Of a DNA stretch of 64,000 nt, positions 27,440-35,950 are shown piece after piece. The notes under the pieces were generated by a model, which saw only the letters and a program-made list of their open reading frames with translations, did no database searches and was not told where the DNA came from. The first letter of the stretch is position 1. The number at the start of each line of letters is the position of its first letter. Source of the DNA: Rhizobium sp. EC-SD404 (GTDB taxonomy: Bacteria; Pseudomonadota; Alphaproteobacteria; Rhizobiales; Rhizobiaceae); contig NZ_LR701459.1 in assembly GCF_902498825.1 (NCBI RefSeq), positions 2,961,890 to 3,025,889 of the forward strand, in the 5' to 3' direction. The translations under genes were made by a program, and so were the position numbers.

Positions 27440-27464
27440 AACGCTAATGTGACGCGCTCGTTCC
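27440..27464 (-). promoter_or_regulatory. EcfG-type general stress promoter of ku-ligD
   Basis: Read on the minus strand the site is GGAAC-N16-CGTT, an exact match to the consensus of EcfG/RpoE2-type sigma factors in alphaproteobacteria. It lies 35 bp before the ku start, the right distance for a short leader. Confidence 0.75.
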
Positions 27465-27487
27465 CTCGGCTTGTTATAGGCTGAAGT

Positions 27488-27673
27488 TCAGCCCTTCTTC
27501 TTGTTCGGCAGCTTTTTGCGCTTCGTCTCCGCAAGCTCTTCCAACTCCTTCTCCGTCATGGATTCCACCATGTCTTTCGAAGCACCCTTGAGGTCGGATT
27601 TCTTGGTGTCGCCACGCTTTGCGGAAAGCGCCGCACCGGCGGCCTTCTGCTGTGCTTTCGATTTCGCAGGCAT
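27488..27673 (-). CDS. DUF3008 family small basic protein
   Basis: A 61-residue, Lys/Ala/Glu-rich protein beginning MPAKSKAQQKAAGAALSAKRG and ending PNKKKG, the full pattern of DUF3008. A longer open frame continues upstream but has no family similarity; TGGAG before the ATG at 27673 fixes this start. It lies 82 bp upstream of ku on the same strand. The function is unknown; a stress-related role is only inferred from its neighbours. Confidence 0.8.
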   Translation of the reverse strand: MPAKSKAQQKAAGAALSAKRGDTKKSDLKGASKDMVESMTEKELEELAETKRKKLPNKKKG

Positions 27674-27778
27674 CGTCGATCTCCAGGAAGCAATTGCGAT
27701 CTGCTGAAAATCGGCAATGTCGCGAATGTTCCCACGCCCCGATGGAACAATCGATGCGATGCTGAATTTCAGCGGCGA

Positions 27779-28264
27779 ATGGATAGCATCATCGCCGACA
27801 TGACCCAGCCCACCTTTCTGCCCGCTCCCGTCATCTGGGCGCGGTTCGTCGGAGCGCTGATTTTTGGGGCGGTTATCGGCTTCGAGCGGGAATTGCGGGC
27901 GCGTCCCGCCGGCCTGCGCACTCATGCACTTGTGGCCGTCGCTGCCAGCGCCTTCGCCATCCTCGCGACCGAGGTGATCCACTCCGACAATCTCGGCGAC
28001 AATGCCGTCCAGATCGATCCGCTGCGCGTCATCGAAGCCGTCACGGCAGGCGTCGCGTTTCTCGCCGCTGGCTTCATCGTCTTTGCCAGGGGCGAAGTGA
28101 AAGGCCTGACGACCGGGGCCGGCATCTGGCTTGCAGCAGCGATCGGTCTCTCCATCGGCTTCGGCTACTGGACGATCGCCGTGCCGGCGACGGTTCTCGG
28201 CGTCGTCGTCCTCGCCCTGCTCCGCCGGTTCGAAGGCTTCGTCGATTTGAAAGCACCGCAATGA
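27779..28264 (+). CDS. MgtC/SapB family membrane protein
   Basis: A 161-residue protein with about four hydrophobic segments. The family motif is present near residue 30 (FGAVIGFERELRARPAGLRTHALVAV). MgtC-like proteins are linked to magnesium limitation, acid stress and ATP-synthase control in some bacteria; a specific role here is not shown. An alternative start is the ATG at 27800. It overlaps the topoisomerase IB gene by 4 bp, so the two are probably translated together. Confidence 0.85.
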   Translation: MDSIIADMTQPTFLPAPVIWARFVGALIFGAVIGFERELRARPAGLRTHALVAVAASAFAILATEVIHSDNLGDNAVQIDPLRVIEAVTAGVAFLAAGFIVFARGEVKGLTTGAGIWLAAAIGLSIGFGYWTIAVPATVLGVVVLALLRRFEGFVDLKAPQ

Positions 28265-29310
28265 TCGAGCGTATTTCAGCCGAAGAGCACGCCAAGGCGG
28301 CGCGTCTCATCTATGTCAGCGACGAGGCGCCCGGCTTTCGTCGCCGCAAGGCCGGGCGTGGCTTCTACTACCTGACGCCCGATGGCGATAAGCTTGGCGC
28401 CGGCGATCACATCGACCGCATCCGTTCGCTCGCGATCCCGCCCGCCTACCAGGATGTGTGGATCACGATCGAACCGCTCGGCCACCTTCAGGCAACGGGA
28501 CGCGATCAGCGCGGGCGCAAGCAATATCGCTATCACCCGAAATGGAGTGAGTCCCGCGATGCGACGAAGTACGGCGAGCTCGCCGCTTTCGCGCAATTGC
28601 TGCCCACGATCCGCGAGCAGGTGGATTCCGATCTCCGCCGCCGGTCGCTGTCCTACGAGAAGGTCACTGCATCTGTGGTCTGGATGCTCGACAATCTTCT
28701 GATCCGTGTCGGCAACGAGATTTATGCGAAGCAGAACAAGAGCTTCGGCCTGACTACGCTGAAAAAGCGTCATCTCGACATTTCGGGCTCGGTCATGCGC
28801 TTCCGGTTTAAAGGCAAGTCCGGCAAAGAATGGAACCTGACCCATACCGATCGCCGGATCGCCAAGATCATCCGCACCATCCACGAACTGCCAGGCCATC
28901 AGCTCTTCCAGTACGAGACGGGCGATGGTGGACGCTCGACCGTCAAATCTGACGACATCAATGCCTATCTGCGCGAGATCACCGGCTCGGAGCTGAGTTC
29001 GAAGCTGTTTCGGACATGGTCGGGCACGAGGCTTGCCGCCATTGCCCTGTCGGAACTGGACGCACCAACCTCGAAGACCGATGCGTCCCGCAAGATCAAT
29101 GCCGCGGTCGACGCTGTCGCATCGCGGCTCGGGAACACCCGTGCCGTCTGCCGGCGCTGCTACATCCACCCGGCAGTGGTCGACGCATTCGAGGCAGGCT
29201 CTCTTAGGGAGCAGTTGAAGGCCGTGCGTCCCTCACGCGGGGCCGCTTCGGAATGGATGGACGACACAGAGCTGCGCCTGATGCGCTGGCTCGAAAGCCA
29301 AGGCGACTGA
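28261..29310 (+). CDS. DNA topoisomerase IB (poxvirus type)
   Basis: A 349-residue enzyme that relaxes supercoils by a 3'-phosphotyrosyl intermediate. It has the N-terminal domain with RKAGRGFYYLTPDG and IPPAYQDVWI, and the catalytic core with a conserved Arg in RTWSGTRLAAI. The active-site Tyr301 is in CRRCYIHP. Bacterial type IB enzymes are patchily distributed but common in Rhizobiales, often near ku and ligD. It is translationally coupled to the MgtC gene by a 4-bp overlap. Confidence 0.93.
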   Translation: MIERISAEEHAKAARLIYVSDEAPGFRRRKAGRGFYYLTPDGDKLGAGDHIDRIRSLAIPPAYQDVWITIEPLGHLQATGRDQRGRKQYRYHPKWSESRDATKYGELAAFAQLLPTIREQVDSDLRRRSLSYEKVTASVVWMLDNLLIRVGNEIYAKQNKSFGLTTLKKRHLDISGSVMRFRFKGKSGKEWNLTHTDRRIAKIIRTIHELPGHQLFQYETGDGGRSTVKSDDINAYLREITGSELSSKLFRTWSGTRLAAIALSELDAPTSKTDASRKINAAVDAVASRLGNTRAVCRRCYIHPAVVDAFEAGSLREQLKAVRPSRGAASEWMDDTELRLMRWLESQGD

Positions 29311-29311
29311 T

Positions 29312-29329
29312 CAGGAAAATGGATTCCTG
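29312..29329. terminator. small hairpin between convergent genes
   Basis: CAGGAA and TTCCTG form an exact 6-bp stem with a 6-base loop one base after the topoisomerase stop. There is no U-tract, so termination would be weak or Rho-assisted. Confidence 0.3.
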
Positions 29330-29381
29330 TTCAGTCGCTTGGGCCAGTTCCCGGAATCAAAATCCTAGTCTGGGTTGATCG

Positions 29382-30266
29382 TCAGGCGGGCGTGGCGAGC
29401 TTCTCGTTAAAGAAATCCAAAGTCCGCTCCCACGCGACCGCTGCCGCGACGGGATCGAAGCGTGCGCTCGACGTATCGTTGTTGAAGGCGTGGTTGGCGC
29501 CTTCGTAAACGAACAACTGGTATTCGACGCCGTGTTCCTTGAGAGCAGCCTCATAGGCTTCGATGCCGGCATTGATGCGATCGTCGAGGCCGGCATAATG
29601 CAGCATCAGCGCGGCGCGGATATTCGGCACCTGCTCGACGGCTGCCTGCCGACCGTAATAGGCGACCCCCGCAGCGAGATCTTCCGAGGCGACGGCCAGA
29701 TCGTTGACCATGCCACCACCCCAACAGAATCCTACCGCCCCGACTTGGCCGTTGCCGTTCTCATGGGCTTGGAGGAAGGCGACGGTCGCCGTCGCGTTGG
29801 CGATCGTGGCGGCACCATCGAGAGCACCGATCATCTCGCGTGCGCGTTCTTCATCCTCCGGCGTTCCACCGTCCGGCGAAAGGAAATCGGGTGCAAGCAC
29901 GAGGAAACCCTGGAGCGCCAACCGCCGCGCAACGTCGCGGATATGGGGATTGAGGCCGCGGTTCTCATGGATGACGATGACGGAGGGCATGGGGTTCGCG
30001 GTATCGCGCATGTGCACCAGATAGCCCTGCATCTCCCCGTCGCCGCCCGGATAGGTGACGTCTTCCGCAACCAGGCGATTGTCGTCTTCCGGCACCTGCT
30101 GCGCCGCGGCGTTGCTTGCAGCCAGCATCGGCGCGATGGCGGCAGCCGCCGCTCCCGATCCCGCAAGCTTGGTCAGCTTCTCCATGAACCCACGCCGGTC
30201 GAGCGTGAGATGGGTGTATTCGTCATAAGCGGAAATCATGTCTTGGGTGATGGTCGGACGGGTCAT
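29382..30266 (-). CDS. exported dienelactone-hydrolase-family protein
   Basis: A 294-residue alpha/beta hydrolase. The N-terminus has a twin-arginine-like signal (DRRGFMEKLTKLAGSG, then a hydrophobic Ala-rich stretch ending AAAQ), so export in folded form is likely. The catalytic Cys is in GFCWGGG and the His in GANHAF; a conserved Asp lies between them. Family members cleave dienelactones or other cyclic esters; the substrate here is not known. I chose the ATG at 30266 because AGGAGGAA precedes it; a longer frame upstream lacks support. Confidence 0.85.
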   Translation of the reverse strand: MTRPTITQDMISAYDEYTHLTLDRRGFMEKLTKLAGSGAAAAAIAPMLAASNAAAQQVPEDDNRLVAEDVTYPGGDGEMQGYLVHMRDTANPMPSVIVIHENRGLNPHIRDVARRLALQGFLVLAPDFLSPDGGTPEDEERAREMIGALDGAATIANATATVAFLQAHENGNGQVGAVGFCWGGGMVNDLAVASEDLAAGVAYYGRQAAVEQVPNIRAALMLHYAGLDDRINAGIEAYEAALKEHGVEYQLFVYEGANHAFNNDTSSARFDPVAAAVAWERTLDFFNEKLATPA

Positions 30267-30358
30267 GCTGTTCCTCCTGCGCGCTTCATGACGGCAAGCA
30301 TAGGCTGCAATTAGGGCCACATCCCGATCCGGCCAGGATAGATGATTGGCGAGCCGCC

Positions 30359-31612
30359 CTATCGACAGATGCCTTCCGTCTGGACCAGACCCCACCCGAA
30401 AACGTCGTCACGCCCGGGATCGCCGAGATCGGCGGCTTGCGCCGCAAGGGCCGAAACCAACTGGGTGCTTGGCGTGTCCGGCTCGCGTGCACGCGCGACG
30501 GCCAGCGCAGCCGAAACGAACGGCGCAGCGTAGGACGTTCCGGACCGGAAGCGCCCGCCACTCACGGAGGCGGCCGTCCAAAGCTGGACGCCCGGACCTG
30601 CGAAATCGATATGCGGGCCGTTGACCGCGCGCCGATAGACCTGTCGCTCGCCGTCCACCGCAGTCACCGCCACGACGCCCTCATAGGCTGCGGGGTAGAG
30701 CGGCTCCGACTGAGGCCCGGCGTTGCCAGCAGCGGCAACGAGGATGACGCCGCGTTCGATCGCAGCATCCGTCACACGTTCGAGCACGCCGTTGGCCGGC
30801 CCGGCAAAGCTCATATTGATGACGGAGACGTCCTGCTGGACGAGCCGGTCGATGGCCCGGGCGATGTCGAATGTGTCGGCACGGTCCTCGCCATCGGTCG
30901 CCCTATGGAACGCTTCTGCCGCCACCAGCCTCACACCGCTCAGGAGGCCTGGCGTGCGCGTGTCGGTGCCACCGGCGAGAAGGATCGCGATCGCGGTGCC
31001 GTGAACGGCGCTGCCGACCGTGCGATCGGCGGCCAGGACCGGCACCTTGTCCAGTGCGACACCGGCCAGCGCCGCATGCTCGGCATTGACCGTCGTGTCG
31101 ATCATCCCGATCGTCACACCCGCCGGACAGGCCCGCGCATCGTCGGTCCAGCCGATCAGTTGGAATGCCTGGCAATCGCCATCGGCGCAGGTGAGTTCGC
31201 CAGGCTCATAGAGATGATTGAGATCGAAGATCGCGCCCGGCACGAGCCCGGTGATCTCAGCCTCCGCTTCCACGACAGTACGGTTCGGCGGCAGCGTGAA
31301 GCGCCCCAACTCGAGCGTCACGATACCGATCGAAGCACGTTCGACCAGTGCGTAGCCTTGGGCTGCAATAAGATCGAGACCGCCCGCATCCGGCGTCGCG
31401 ACGACGATTTCCGGTCGAGGCGGTGCTGGACGCGCCGCAACGCCCGAACCACTGCCGGATCCGGCCGAGCCACCTGAGCCGTCTGATGCGCGGGCACGAG
31501 TCACGCCGGTCAGCATCGGAGCCACGTAGACCGCCGAAGCGGCAATCCCCATGCGCCGCAGCAAGGTCCTGCGCGTTACGCGCGCCGATCGAGAGAAAGG
31601 CGATGAGGTCAT
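30359..31612 (-). CDS. exported S8 family subtilisin-like protease
   Basis: A 417-residue serine protease. From the ATG at 31612 it has a basic N-terminus with RRTLLRRMG and a hydrophobic stretch ending RARA, a twin-arginine-like or Sec signal, then a Gly/Ser-rich spacer (44-57). A pro-region of about 110 residues comes next, with two Cys (142, 147). The catalytic triad is Asp172 (IGMIDTTVN), His204 (HGTAIA) and Ser360 (SGTSYAAPF), with oxyanion Asn297. The longer upstream frame is not supported. Its substrate is unknown. Confidence 0.88.
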   Translation of the reverse strand: MTSSPFSRSARVTRRTLLRRMGIAASAVYVAPMLTGVTRARASDGSGGSAGSGSGSGVAARPAPPRPEIVVATPDAGGLDLIAAQGYALVERASIGIVTLELGRFTLPPNRTVVEAEAEITGLVPGAIFDLNHLYEPGELTCADGDCQAFQLIGWTDDARACPAGVTIGMIDTTVNAEHAALAGVALDKVPVLAADRTVGSAVHGTAIAILLAGGTDTRTPGLLSGVRLVAAEAFHRATDGEDRADTFDIARAIDRLVQQDVSVINMSFAGPANGVLERVTDAAIERGVILVAAAGNAGPQSEPLYPAAYEGVVAVTAVDGERQVYRRAVNGPHIDFAGPGVQLWTAASVSGGRFRSGTSYAAPFVSAALAVARAREPDTPSTQLVSALAAQAADLGDPGRDDVFGWGLVQTEGICR

Positions 31613-31686
31613 GCAATCTCCTGTAGCCGTCTTGACGGCGCTCCGACCGACTTGGAGCCCGGACGAGAACGGATGACGAGGGACGT

Positions 31687-32079
31687 TTATTCCCCGTCTT
31701 TTTCCGCACTCAACCCAAAACGATCGACGACGCTCGGTTGGATCAGCTTGGAGTGAAGGGTGAGCAGGATCAGATCCGCATCCACACCCTCCCCCGCGTC
31801 GAGCGCGACACCGATGCGATCCTCGACCTGGCGGGCGCGATCGGGGCCGACCTCTCCCTCGAAGGTATCGTGGCCAAGCAGGCAATAGGCAATGAGGTCC
31901 GCGACGTGCGGATAGGTTGCCGGATCCGCGTAGCTTCCGCCGTTGTCGTCCTTCAGGAGATTGGAGATCGCGAGTTTGGCGCCCTCTGGAACAAGCGCAG
32001 GATGGAGACCCGCCCCACGCAAGGCCACATCCAGCTGGCGAAGATCCTCGGAGCGACCGAAAAGACCGAAAAAACCCAT
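31687..32079 (-). CDS. hypothetical protein
   Basis: A 130-residue protein starting MGFFGLFGRSEDLRQLDVALR, predicted soluble and largely helical, with no membrane segment or signal peptide. I do not recognise a named domain; it reads like a conserved Rhizobiales hypothetical. I chose the ATG at 32079 because the first residues of the longer frame look non-coding. It lies 75 bp upstream of the protease gene on the same strand. Confidence 0.6.
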   Translation of the reverse strand: MGFFGLFGRSEDLRQLDVALRGAGLHPALVPEGAKLAISNLLKDDNGGSYADPATYPHVADLIAYCLLGHDTFEGEVGPDRARQVEDRIGVALDAGEGVDADLILLTLHSKLIQPSVVDRFGLSAEKDGE

Positions 32080-32232
32080 CGATGATCCGCGTCGCGTCAA
32101 TTCGGCTTCCTCAGTGACCTCTAAATGGCGCCTCTGGCGAGCGGACGTAAAACGCTACCTAAGTCGCTCAATCGAGTAAAGTTCCGTGATAAATTGTTTC
32201 AATCCGTTACCTTCAATTGATCGAACGTCTGC

Positions 32233-32257
32233 CGAACCAAGTCCGATGTGCGCCGTT
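32233..32257 (+). promoter_or_regulatory. EcfG-like promoter of the PRC-barrel gene
   Basis: The site reads CGAAC-N16-CGTT, one mismatch from the GGAAC-N16-CGTT consensus. It lies about 80 bp before the ATG at 32339, in the correct orientation. PRC-barrel proteins are known members of general-stress regulons in related bacteria. Confidence 0.5.
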
Positions 32258-32338
32258 CCTCCACCATCGATCTGCCGATAACAAAATCGTGAAATCGCAT
32301 CTCGACGGGTGCCGGCCGATCATAAAGAGGAGAAGACC

Positions 32339-33214
32339 ATGAAACGCACGCTTCTTACATCGGTCGCCCTGGGGGCAATGTTCGCCGGCGCAGCCTTCAC
32401 CAATCCCGCGATCACAGACAGCATCGTAAGCCCTGCAGCGGCTCAGACCGAGCCTGCTCCAGGTTCGGATGCAACGACTGACGAGCCTGCAGAAACGATG
32501 GACGACGCCACCGACAGCATGGGCGAAGCCGCCGATGATGCCGGCGACGCAGCCAGCGATGCAGCTGAAGATGCTGCCGACACGGTCGACGATGCGACTG
32601 AGTCCGATGCAGACATCGAAGACGGTGACGCAACCTCTCCTGTAACCACGACCGGCGATACGAACGACGCCAACAGCGGCACCATGGATGACGCCGATTC
32701 AACGGAAGAAGCTGACGACATGCTCAGCGACACCGACGATACGACGACCCCTGACACGGACGCAGATGCTCCGATGACGGACGACAGCGCCTCGATGGAC
32801 GCTCCGTCCGGCGAGATGTTCATCACCATGCAGGAAGAGAACGAAGTCTCGGCCAACACTTATGTCGGCCAGTCGCTCTACAACATGGAAGACGAGTCGA
32901 TCGGTGAGATCACCGACCTGATCTTCTCCGATGACGGCGGTGCACGCACGGCAGTCGTGGGTGTTGGCGGCTTCCTGGGCATTGGCCAGAAGGATGTCGG
33001 CGTGAACTTCGACATGATCACGATCGAGCAGCAGCCTGACTCGAGTGATGTTCGCCTCGTCATCGAAGCGACCCGCGAAGATCTGGAAAACGCTCCGGAA
33101 TTCATGGACCTTGATGACCAGATGGCCGAGCAGGACGTTGCTACGCCGCCGGCCACCGACACCGGCGGAGCGATGGACCCTGCTCCGGCGCCGGCACCGG
33201 CTCCCGCGCAGTAA
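32339..33214 (+). CDS. exported PRC-barrel protein with acidic repeat region
   Basis: A 291-residue protein with a signal peptide of about 36 residues (ending AAAQ). A very acidic stretch of about 120 residues follows, built from short Asp/Ala/Thr/Ser repeats such as DAAEDAADTVDDATE. A PRC-barrel domain (about 160-245, from VGQSLYNMEDESIGEI to the segment around RLVIEATREDL) and an Ala/Pro tail end the protein. PRC-barrels bind partner proteins or RNA; its role in the periplasm is unknown. AGAGGAGAAGA before the ATG is a strong ribosome site. A perfect terminator follows. Confidence 0.8.
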   Translation: MKRTLLTSVALGAMFAGAAFTNPAITDSIVSPAAAQTEPAPGSDATTDEPAETMDDATDSMGEAADDAGDAASDAAEDAADTVDDATESDADIEDGDATSPVTTTGDTNDANSGTMDDADSTEEADDMLSDTDDTTTPDTDADAPMTDDSASMDAPSGEMFITMQEENEVSANTYVGQSLYNMEDESIGEITDLIFSDDGGARTAVVGVGGFLGIGQKDVGVNFDMITIEQQPDSSDVRLVIEATREDLENAPEFMDLDDQMAEQDVATPPATDTGGAMDPAPAPAPAPAQ

Positions 33215-33236
33215 CACTGCACTGATATGCTTGATT

Positions 33237-33267
33237 AAAACCGGCGGTCGCAAGACCGCCGGTTTTT
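33237..33267 (+). terminator. intrinsic terminator of the PRC-barrel gene
   Basis: AAACCGGCGGTC and GACCGCCGGTTT form a 12-bp stem around a GCAA tetraloop, running straight into a T-tract (TTTTT). It is the clearest Rho-independent terminator in the window. Confidence 0.92.
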
Positions 33268-33331
33268 CTATGTAGCTGGTCATTGAGGTCGATTGCTGGC
33301 CTTAGACGCCCGAATCACTACATTGGTGGCC

Positions 33332-35845
33332 ATGATCGACAGCAGTAACGATATTCCGTTCTTCGGCGACAGCGAGCCTGTGAAGCGCCCCTCCGGGCTG
33401 GCGGCACGCGCGATGGCGGCGCGCAACCAGTCCGCACCCACCCCCGATTATCTCGTAGGTCTCAACCCCGAGCAGAGGCAGGCCGTCGTCACGACCGAGG
33501 GCCCCCTGCTGGTTCTGGCCGGCGCCGGAACGGGAAAGACGCGCGTGTTGACGACGCGTATCGCCCATATTCTGGCTACCGGCCTCGCCTTCCCTTCACA
33601 GATCCTGGCGGTGACCTTCACCAACAAAGCGGCGCGCGAGATGAAAGAGCGCGTTGGCATGCTCGTCGGCGGTGCCGTCGAGGGCATGCCATGGCTCGGC
33701 ACCTTCCACTCCATCGGCGTGAAGCTTTTGCGCCGCCACGCCGAACTGGTCGGGCTGCGCTCTGATTTCACCATTCTTGATACCGATGACGTTATTCGCC
33801 TGATCAAGCAGCTGATCCAGGCCGAGGGACTCGACGACAAGCGCTGGCCCGCGCGGCAGTTCGCGCAGATGATCGATGGCTGGAAGAACAAGGGGCTTGC
33901 GCCGCACGAAATCCCCGAGGGCGATGCACGCGCCTTCGCCAACGGCAAGGGTCGCGAGCTTTACGAAGCTTACCAAAACCGCCTGAAGACGTTGAATGCC
34001 TGCGATTTCGGCGACCTGCTCTGCCACCCGATCCGCATGCTGAGGGCGAACCCGGACGTGCTTGCAGACTATCATCGCAAATTCAAATATCTGCTCGTTG
34101 ACGAGTATCAGGACACCAACACAGCCCAGTACATGTGGCTGCGCCTGCTCGCCCAGCGCCCGCAATCGAAGGAGACCGGACAGCACGGCGGCAGCGTGAA
34201 TGTCTGCTGCGTCGGCGACGACGATCAGTCGATCTATGGCTGGCGCGGCGCAGAAGTCGACAACATCCTGCGCTTCGACAAGGACTTCCCGGGCGCGACC
34301 ATCATTCGTCTGGAGCGCAACTACCGATCGACCGAGCACATTCTCGGCGCGGCTGGCCATCTGATCGCCCATAACGAAGGGCGGCTCGGCAAGACGCTGT
34401 TCACCGAGCAGTCCGACCCGGAGCACGAAAAGGTTCAGGTCCACGCCGCCTGGGACTCCGAGGAAGAAGCGCGCGCGGTGGGCGAGACGATCGAGCAGTT
34501 GCAGCGTCCCGACGCCAATGGCCGCCGACACAATCTGAATGACATGGCGATCCTCGTTCGCGCGTCGTTCCAGATGCGGGAATTCGAAGATCGCTTCGTG
34601 ACGATGGGCCTGAACTACCGCGTCATCGGTGGCCCGCGCTTCTATGAGCGGCAGGAAATCCGCGATGCGATGGCCTATTTCCGCGCAGTCTGCCAGCCCG
34701 CCGACGATCTCGCATTCGAGCGTATCGTCAATGTGCCGAAGCGCGGCCTCGGTGACGCGACGGTCCGCCAGCTGCACGATTACGCCCGCGCCCGTGACAT
34801 TCCAATGATCGCCGCCGCACGCGACCTCGTCGAGACCGAAGAGCTCAAGCCCAAGGCGCGCAAGAGCCTCCGCGACGTCGTGGAGGGTTTCACCCGCTGG
34901 TCGGCAGCGCTCGAAAACACGCCGCACACCGAGTTGGCCGAACGGATCCTGGAAGAATCCGGCTATACGGAGATGTGGCAGAACGACAAATCCGCCGAAG
35001 CGCCGGGACGCCTGGAAAACCTGAAGGAACTCATCCGCTCGATGGATTTCTACGAATCCATGCGCGGTTTCCTCGAGCATGTGGCGCTCGTCATGGACGC
35101 CGAGCAGAAGGAGGAGATGGACGCCGTCAGCATCATGACGCTCCACTCAGCCAAGGGTCTTGAGTTTGAGACGGTGTTCCTGCCGGGCTGGGAAGAAGGT
35201 CTTTTCCCGCATCAGCGCTCGCTCGACGAAGGCGGCCGTTCCGGCCTCGAGGAAGAGCGGCGCCTCGCCTATGTGGGACTGACCCGCGCCAAGAAGCGTG
35301 TGCATCTCTGGTTCGTATCCAACCGCCGCATCCACGGACTGTGGCAATCGACCATTCCATCCCGCTTTCTCGACGAATTGCCGGAAGCGCACGTCGAGGT
35401 CGCCGAAGCCGAAATGTCCTATGGCGGCTACAATCGCTATGGAGGCGGCTCGTCAGGCTTTTCGTCGGGACGACAGAATCCCTATGGTGCGTCCCGCTTC
35501 GACAACCCGGAAATATTCGCCTCGACCTATGAGACGCCTGGCTGGAAACGCGCTCAGGCGAACCGCACCGACGCGACCAGCCGCAACTGGGGCAGCCGCT
35601 CGGGCCATCAGGTCGAGCGCGTTGGCTATGGCGAGAGCGGGCCCCGCGGCGTGCGGACGATCGAAGGCGAACTCGTCGCAAAATCGACCACAGATACGCC
35701 CAGCGCCTTCTCCATCGGCGACCGTGTCTTCCACATGAAATTCGGCAATGGCAACGTCGCGGCGATCGAGGGCAACAAGCTGACGATCGACTTCGACAAG
35801 GCCGGCCAGAAGCGGGTGCTCGACGGTTTCGTCACACCCGTCTGA
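33332..35845 (+). CDS. uvrD: ATP-dependent DNA helicase UvrD/PcrA
   Basis: An 837-residue superfamily 1A helicase for nucleotide-excision and mismatch repair. Walker A GAGTGKTR is at 64-71, motif II VDEYQDTN in the first half, motif III GDDDQSIYGWRGA, then motif V (TLHSAKGLEF) and motif VI (YVGLTRAKKR) in the second half. A Gly/Tyr/Ser-rich linker precedes the C-terminal Tudor-like domain (GDRVFHMKFGNGNVAAIEG) that contacts RNA polymerase or DNA. I chose the ATG at 33332; an earlier in-frame codon at 33293 would add 13 residues that look non-coding. Confidence 0.95.
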   Translation: MIDSSNDIPFFGDSEPVKRPSGLAARAMAARNQSAPTPDYLVGLNPEQRQAVVTTEGPLLVLAGAGTGKTRVLTTRIAHILATGLAFPSQILAVTFTNKAAREMKERVGMLVGGAVEGMPWLGTFHSIGVKLLRRHAELVGLRSDFTILDTDDVIRLIKQLIQAEGLDDKRWPARQFAQMIDGWKNKGLAPHEIPEGDARAFANGKGRELYEAYQNRLKTLNACDFGDLLCHPIRMLRANPDVLADYHRKFKYLLVDEYQDTNTAQYMWLRLLAQRPQSKETGQHGGSVNVCCVGDDDQSIYGWRGAEVDNILRFDKDFPGATIIRLERNYRSTEHILGAAGHLIAHNEGRLGKTLFTEQSDPEHEKVQVHAAWDSEEEARAVGETIEQLQRPDANGRRHNLNDMAILVRASFQMREFEDRFVTMGLNYRVIGGPRFYERQEIRDAMAYFRAVCQPADDLAFERIVNVPKRGLGDATVRQLHDYARARDIPMIAAARDLVETEELKPKARKSLRDVVEGFTRWSAALENTPHTELAERILEESGYTEMWQNDKSAEAPGRLENLKELIRSMDFYESMRGFLEHVALVMDAEQKEEMDAVSIMTLHSAKGLEFETVFLPGWEEGLFPHQRSLDEGGRSGLEEERRLAYVGLTRAKKRVHLWFVSNRRIHGLWQSTIPSRFLDELPEAHVEVAEAEMSYGGYNRYGGGSSGFSSGRQNPYGASRFDNPEIFASTYETPGWKRAQANRTDATSRNWGSRSGHQVERVGYGESGPRGVRTIEGELVAKSTTDTPSAFSIGDRVFHMKFGNGNVAAIEGNKLTIDFDKAGQKRVLDGFVTPV

Positions 35846-35881
35846 GAGGAAGCTTCGCGAGAGACTTCCACATCCTCAGTT

Positions 35882-35906
35882 GGAACCGGATGCGCCAAGG
35901 CGCGTT
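35882..35906 (+). promoter_or_regulatory. EcfG-type stress promoter of the lipoprotein gene
   Basis: GGAAC-N16-CGTT, an exact consensus match, lies about 45 bp before the lipoprotein start in the right orientation. With the ku promoter it is one of two perfect matches noticed in the intergenic DNA of the window. Confidence 0.75.
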
Positions 35907-35950
35907 CTTGAGCACTTCATGCTAAAATAACTTCTTAAGGACCACCGACC

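Noticed and set aside
27728..27748. GGAAC half-sites facing both ways as EcfG promoters for the DUF3008 and mgtC genes
   Set aside because: No CGTT lies at 16-17 bases from either half-site, so the -10 element is missing.
27488..28261. A 257-codon minus-strand frame covering the DUF3008 gene
   Set aside because: Only the last 61 codons match a family; the rest is antisense to the MgtC-like gene.
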